From Lewinellaceae bacterium (lineage in GTDB: Bacteria; Bacteroidota; Bacteroidia; Chitinophagales; Saprospiraceae), in NCBI GenBank assembly GCA_020636005.1, contig JACJYR010000001.1, positions 1,684,001-1,748,000 on the forward strand: 64,000 nt of DNA. Reading direction: 5' to 3'. Within the stretch, counting starts at the first letter, position 1. The number at the start of each line of letters is the position of its first letter. Shown here piece by piece: positions 59,994 through 64,000 of the stretch. The translations under genes were made by a program, and so were the position numbers. The notes under the pieces were generated by a model. It searched no databases. It was not told where the DNA came from and saw only the letters and a program-made list of their open reading frames with translations.

Positions 59994-62651
59994 ATGAAAA
60001 ATCATATCCTTATCAGTATGCTCTTTCTGATGGCGTCACTGTCAGCATTGGCCCAGCCGATTAACCGACCGACCTATGCTGCGTTGCTCAAGAGCGCCGA
60101 GGAAGAGCTTGAAAAGAAACAGTTCCTTAATGCTTATGAAAAATACTCAGAAGCCTACGAAGAATCTAAGGATCCCGACCTGATCATCTTGATGGCCGAT
60201 CTTGCCTTTAAATTGAGGGACTATAAAAACTCGGAGAAATGGTATCAAAGGGCCTTGAAAAAATCCAAGAAAAACAAGAATGCCGAAAAATGGGAGGACA
60301 AGCGCTTTGAACTGGCCCGTTCGCTCAAAATGAACGAAAAGTACGATGAGGCCATCGAGGAGTTTGATAAATACATCGCCGGTGCCATCGACCCGGTGCG
60401 CAAGGAACTGGCCGAGAGTGAAAAAATCGGGTGCGAGTTCGCACGGGTGGCCAAGGAAGACGAAACAGTGTCCGTGACTAATGCGGGCAAGGAAGTGAAT
60501 ACCAAAATTTCCGAATATTCAGCTTTCCTCACCAACGACAACAAGGAAATGTACTATGCCAGCCTCAACTCCGACGAGGTAATAGTGGTGGGCAAGGACA
60601 GCAGCGATGACTACCAATCTAAAATATACAAGTCCATACGAGGTGAAAAGGGCTGGGAAAAGCCTACCCCATTGGACGAAGCCATCAACCGCCCAGGTTT
60701 TTTCAATGCCAACGTCACCCTCTCGCCCGATGGGAAGCGCATGTTTTTCTGCCGGGAGCAGATTGAAGGCGACGTACTGGTAGAAAGCAAAATCTGGATG
60801 AGCGAGGGCAACGGTGGCTCTTGGGGCGCTGCCAACGAACTGGCCGGCGTGAACGGCAATTTCATTGCCAAGTCGCCCAGTGTTGGTGAGCTGTTCGGAA
60901 AAGAAGTTTTATTTTTTGTTTCCGATATGGAAGGCGGTTCAGGGGGCTACGATATTTACTATGCGACCTACAAGGGGGCTGGCCAATATGGCGACCCGGT
61001 GAACCTTGGCCCGCAGATCAATACTGTTGGGAATGAGGATACGCCCTTTTACCGGGACGGTATCCTTTATTTCAGCTCGGAAGGGCATCCCGGCATCGGC
61101 GGCTACGATGTCTTTATGAGCACCTGGAACGGCACCCGCTGGAGCAAGCCCCAAAACATGGGCAAGCCCTACAACTCTAGTGTGGACGATCTCTACTTCA
61201 TGCTCGACAAAGAAGGCTATCATGGCTTTGTGGTCTCGAACCGCCCGGCAGAAGGCGCACGGTCGTTGCACAGCAAAACCTGCTGCAACGATATATATAA
61301 TGTGAGCCTCAAGAAAATCGAAGCTACTGTTACTGCACTGGCCTACGATTCGGAAACCAAAGAGCCGCTCAATGGCGTGACGTTTGAACTTATCCAACTG
61401 GGCGACACCCCTAAAACCGTGGACAGTAAAACCAACGGCAGCAGCAACAATTACGACACTCCGCTGGAACTCGACCGCACCTATATTATCGTGGCCTCCG
61501 CCGAGAATTACGAAAACGACACTTTTGCCGTCAACACCGTTGGCCTGTTCGACTCGAAGAATTTTCCAGCCAAGCTGAACCTGAAGCCCGGCCGCATCAC
61601 CAAAAAAATCGTTCGCAACGAACCTTTCGTTTTAGAAAACATTCTCTACGATTTCGACGACGATAAAATCACGCTGCCCGCCGAGGGCGATTTGCAGGTC
61701 ATTTATGATCTGATGAACAAATACCCCGACATGGTCATCGAGCTTTCCTCCCATACGGATGCCCGTGGCAACGACGAGTACAACCGCAACCTGTCGCAGC
61801 GACGGGCCGAGTCAGCCCGCCGTTGGTTGACCAATAAAGGCATTGCCCGCACCCGCATACAGGCCAAAGGCTACGGCGAAACGCAGCCAAAAACAGTGGA
61901 TGCCAAAACTGCCAAAAAATTTGCCTGGCTAAAAGAAGGGCAGGTGTTGACGGAAGAGTACATCAATTCCCTGTTGCCGGACAGCGTCCGCTTCGAAGCG
62001 GCACACCAACTCAACCGGCGCACCGAGTTCAAAATCCTGGAAGGCCCGACGAGCATCACCATCGAGGAGGAGCAGCTCATCCAAATCGGCAACCGAAAAG
62101 TGGACGGCTCGGCACCGCCTAAAACGGAGCCAAATAAAGACGAAAAGAAACCTGCGCCCAATAACAACCGCAAGCCCAACCAGCGCAATAAAAAAGGCAA
62201 AGGGAACGACTCGCCCGGAGGCGACAGCATCCCAGGTTTCATCCAGTTGGAAAAGGCCATGATGAAAGACAGTGCGAAAATCCACCCGCTCTCTTCTTTG
62301 TATGGTAAAAAAGACTTGAAGGGCCTGCCCATTATGCAGTTCGACGAGCGTATTTACGATATGGGCAAGGTGAAAAAAGGGGAGATCAAAGAACACACTT
62401 TCAACTATACCAACGTCGGTGATGTAGCATTGGACATTGACCTCATCAGCGTATGCGAATGCACGACCTACGAATTTGCCCCAAGCGTCGTGCAGCCAGG
62501 TGGAAAAGGCTGGATCAAAGTCCTCTTTGATAGCAACAAAAAGGATGAAAGCGACACGAGCGATGTGGATATTTACCTGAAGAACATTGACCCGGAGATT
62601 GATGCGCCCATTTTTGAAAGGGTGCAGTTCAAGTATGAATTGGTGCAGTGA
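59994..62651 (+). CDS. PorE-like TPR-PD40-CRD-OmpA protein with extra DUF1573-type domain
   Basis: The 885-residue protein starts MKNHILISMLFLMASLSALA (signal peptide, ATG at 59994). Order of domains: TPR-like helices (residues about 25-150), a PD40 beta-propeller (about 170-440; NVTLSPDGKRMFFCRE, YFSSEGHPGIGGYDVF), a carboxypeptidase-regulatory-like fold (about 445-530), an OmpA domain binding peptidoglycan (SSHTDARGNDEYNRNLSQRRAESARRWL), a low-complexity Asn/Lys linker, and a C-terminal DUF1573-like domain (FDERIYDMGKVKKGEIKEHTF...GDVALDIDLISVCECTT). The first four match PorE-type T9SS proteins; the last is an unusual addition. Probable partner of the PorP/SprF-like protein upstream. Confidence 0.88.
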   Translation: MKNHILISMLFLMASLSALAQPINRPTYAALLKSAEEELEKKQFLNAYEKYSEAYEESKDPDLIILMADLAFKLRDYKNSEKWYQRALKKSKKNKNAEKWEDKRFELARSLKMNEKYDEAIEEFDKYIAGAIDPVRKELAESEKIGCEFARVAKEDETVSVTNAGKEVNTKISEYSAFLTNDNKEMYYASLNSDEVIVVGKDSSDDYQSKIYKSIRGEKGWEKPTPLDEAINRPGFFNANVTLSPDGKRMFFCREQIEGDVLVESKIWMSEGNGGSWGAANELAGVNGNFIAKSPSVGELFGKEVLFFVSDMEGGSGGYDIYYATYKGAGQYGDPVNLGPQINTVGNEDTPFYRDGILYFSSEGHPGIGGYDVFMSTWNGTRWSKPQNMGKPYNSSVDDLYFMLDKEGYHGFVVSNRPAEGARSLHSKTCCNDIYNVSLKKIEATVTALAYDSETKEPLNGVTFELIQLGDTPKTVDSKTNGSSNNYDTPLELDRTYIIVASAENYENDTFAVNTVGLFDSKNFPAKLNLKPGRITKKIVRNEPFVLENILYDFDDDKITLPAEGDLQVIYDLMNKYPDMVIELSSHTDARGNDEYNRNLSQRRAESARRWLTNKGIARTRIQAKGYGETQPKTVDAKTAKKFAWLKEGQVLTEEYINSLLPDSVRFEAAHQLNRRTEFKILEGPTSITIEEEQLIQIGNRKVDGSAPPKTEPNKDEKKPAPNNNRKPNQRNKKGKGNDSPGGDSIPGFIQLEKAMMKDSAKIHPLSSLYGKKDLKGLPIMQFDERIYDMGKVKKGEIKEHTFNYTNVGDVALDIDLISVCECTTYEFAPSVVQPGGKGWIKVLFDSNKKDESDTSDVDIYLKNIDPEIDAPIFERVQFKYELVQ

Positions 62652-62675
62652 TGACTGATGTTTAGCAATAAACAC

Positions 62676-62710
62676 AAAAGGCCGCCGGTAATGAACCGGC
62701 GGCCTTTTTT
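62676..62710 (+). terminator. Strong rho-independent terminator
   Basis: AAAAGGCCGCCGGT pairs with ACCGGCGGCCTTTT around a 5-base loop and ends in a T-run. It closes the PorP/OmpA transcript. Confidence 0.9.
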
Positions 62711-62807
62711 AATGGTAAGTTTTGTACTGCTGCCTGTTCTCCGCTATATACCGCTTTGATTAATAGCATCTCCTAAGCCGGGCACAAACGAATACGGGCC
62801 AACCCAC

Positions 62808-62844
62808 TGTCCGTTCCCGGACACCCAGTACCCGCAAACGGACA
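62808..62844 (+). promoter_or_regulatory. Tandem activator-binding sites upstream of the permease
   Basis: TGTCCGTTCCCGGACA (62808-62823, perfect 6-bp arms) and TACCCGCAAACGGACA (62829-62844) start 21 bp apart. Their centres lie 96 and 75 bp before the -24 GG, exactly as in front of the HlyD operon. Probable sites of an enhancer-binding protein. Confidence 0.65.
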
Positions 62845-62908
62845 CTCCGGTGGTAGCGGGCTTTTTGCCTATCTTCCTAACCCGTTGGTTTTCAATGTTT
62901 TTTCCAGC

Positions 62909-62925
62909 TTGGCACATCCATTGAA
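62909..62925 (+). promoter_or_regulatory. Sigma-54 (RpoN) promoter of the permease gene
   Basis: TTGGCAC, five bases (ATCCA), TTGAA: a full -24 box and a -12 box with A in place of C (TTGAA for TTGCA). Predicted start near 62936, about 12 bases before the ATG at 62948. Confidence 0.65.
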
Positions 62926-62947
62926 CCAGTTGCCCAAAAGCATCGGT

Positions 62948-64000
62948 ATGTTCAACAACTATCTAAAAATAGCCTTCCGCCAACTGCACAAGCATAAACT
63001 TTTCTCGGCGCTCAACATCTTCGGGCTGGCCACCAGCATGTCCGTCTGTATGCTGGTGATCATGGCCCTGCGGGATCAATATGGCTACGACAAGTTTCAT
63101 AAAAATGGGGATCGGATTTACCGGGTTATTTCCGACAAGGCAGAAAAAAATATGCCGCTCAAAACGGCCCATTATGCCACGGCACCGCTCTCCCTGCTGG
63201 ATCCGCTGAAGGAAAACTATCCCTTCATCGAACAGGCCACCCATGTCGTACAATTGGGAGGAGATTTCAAAATAAACGGTAAAACCTACCCTTCCGAAGG
63301 CCGGGGCTTTGCGGTCGAACAGGCATTCCTGGAAGTGTTCAGCTTCGGCTGGGTAGCAGGTGAACAGGCCACTGCACTCACGCAGCCCAGATCCATCGTG
63401 CTGACTGAAACGACTGCCAAAAGGCTTTTTCCGGAATCCGAAGCGTTGGGCACCACGGTACAACTCGCTGAATTGGGCGATTTCCTCATCACTGGCATCA
63501 TTCCCGATCCGCCCCACCGCTCGCACATCCGGTTCGACTTCCTGATGTCCTACCCTTCTATTTCTTCCTTTACCAAAGCAGAACAGGAAAAAGTCGGAAT
63601 ACATGGCTTTGACGAAATCTGGCGGGGCCACACCTACTTGTTGCTGGCTAAAAAGGCCAACCGAGCCATGCTCGACCAGGCCCTGGCAGAACAGGCCCTG
63701 GCCTACAGCGACCGCAACGAAAAAGAGAATTTCCTGTTCGAGTCCCAGGCCCTGGGCGATGTTATGCCGAGCCGTGATTTGAGCAACGAGATAGGCACTG
63801 GTACGCCGCACATTGTGCTGTATTTCCTCCTGGCACTGGGCCTGATCATCATCCTGTCGGCCTGTTTCAACTACATGAACCTCTCTGTGGCCCGCTCCAT
63901 CAAACGGGCAAAGGAGATCGGCGTGCGCAAGGTGATTGGTGCCCGCAAACAGGACATCGTGCTGCAATTCCTGGGCGAGGCGATGCTCATCTCGTTGTTG
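62948..64000 (+). CDS. MacB/FtsX-type ABC transporter permease, 3' end outside window
   Basis: A stop-free frame starts at 62948 (MFNNYLKIAFRQLHKHKLFS) and runs 351 codons to the window end. It contains the first membrane segment (ALNIFGLATSMSVCMLVIMA), the MacB periplasmic core (DRIYRVISDKAEKN, SRGFA-like and LTETTAKRLFPESEALGTTVQL, ITGIIPDPPHRSHIRFDFLM), and the first FtsX helix pair (IVLYFLLALGLIIILSACFNYMNLSVARSIKRAKEIGVRKVIGARK). This is the usual Bacteroidota permease of about 800 residues. No ATPase is seen on this side in the window, but the gene shares promoter architecture with the ATPase/HlyD operon at 11343-13365. Confidence 0.92.
   Translation, partial: MFNNYLKIAFRQLHKHKLFSALNIFGLATSMSVCMLVIMALRDQYGYDKFHKNGDRIYRVISDKAEKNMPLKTAHYATAPLSLLDPLKENYPFIEQATHVVQLGGDFKINGKTYPSEGRGFAVEQAFLEVFSFGWVAGEQATALTQPRSIVLTETTAKRLFPESEALGTTVQLAELGDFLITGIIPDPPHRSHIRFDFLMSYPSISSFTKAEQEKVGIHGFDEIWRGHTYLLLAKKANRAMLDQALAEQALAYSDRNEKENFLFESQALGDVMPSRDLSNEIGTGTPHIVLYFLLALGLIIILSACFNYMNLSVARSIKRAKEIGVRKVIGARKQDIVLQFLGEAMLISLL

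Noticed and set aside
62963..63967. 334-codon minus-strand frame at the right end
   Set aside because: Lies opposite the clear MacB/FtsX permease frame, which continues past the window and is supported by promoter and motifs.

Overview
The window looks like a chromosomal segment of a Bacteroidota bacterium, most likely a Saprospiria-type organism (Saprospiraceae, Lewinella or Haliscomenobacter relatives). The reasons are a type IX secretion pair (PorP/SprF-like protein plus an OmpA/PD40 protein), a T9SS C-terminal sorting domain, FG-GAP/VCBS secreted proteins, BatD-like, Spo0M-like and AsmA-like proteins, a TTTG/TAnnTTTG-type promoter, and start codons without Shine-Dalgarno sites. This placement is inferred from gene content only. 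There is no rRNA, CRISPR array or intact prophage.

Layout. 1-7.9 kb: end-clipped FG-GAP protein, a secreted M28 peptidase, a ParE-type toxin-antitoxin pair, a glucosaminidase-like protein without the usual catalytic Glu, BatD-like and Spo0M-like proteins. 7.9-15.9 kb: membrane histidine kinase, ECF sigma factor, an ABC ATPase plus HlyD adaptor operon, a gene-poor repeat region, and a LytTR response regulator. 16-25 kb: secreted proteins, an M14 carboxypeptidase, then a compact carrier-protein assembly line (carrier protein, condensation-like enzyme, FAD oxidoreductase, adenylating enzyme). 25-30 kb: a decayed island with a truncated transposase, HsdS and HsdR remnants and a DUF4143 ATPase. 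30-36 kb: an 1820-residue ice-binding/HYR/T9SS surface protein. 37-40.4 kb: a possible toxin/immunity pair, then a tRNA-Val(TAC) among tRNA-like repeats and two duplicated GIY-YIG genes. 40.5-58.7 kb: AsmA-like protein, phosphatase, lipid kinase, FAD/Fe-S oxidoreductase, glycosyltransferases, arginine decarboxylase, a kinase-M23-aminotransferase fusion, a SRPBCC/GyrI protein and a GH25 lysozyme. 58.8-64 kb: the T9SS-type pair and the start of a MacB/FtsX-like permease.

Links between genes. The HlyD/ABC-ATPase operon and the permease 50 kb away carry the same promoter layout: a sigma-54 -24/-12 box with two tandem 16-bp palindromic sites 21 bp apart, centred 96 and 75 bp upstream of the -24 GG in both. 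This suggests one co-regulated export system split over two loci. The tRNA cluster is the other strong oddity. A 390-bp unit (GIY-YIG gene whose stop codon lies inside a 5'-broken tRNA-like sequence, plus terminator) is tandemly duplicated beside an intact tRNA-Val, and four 89-bp tRNA-like repeats lie upstream. Their anticodon-arm hairpin is identical to one in an unrelated dispersed repeat.

The non-coding DNA is rich in long inverted repeats and simple-word repeats, and one such repeat lies in frame inside two protein genes.
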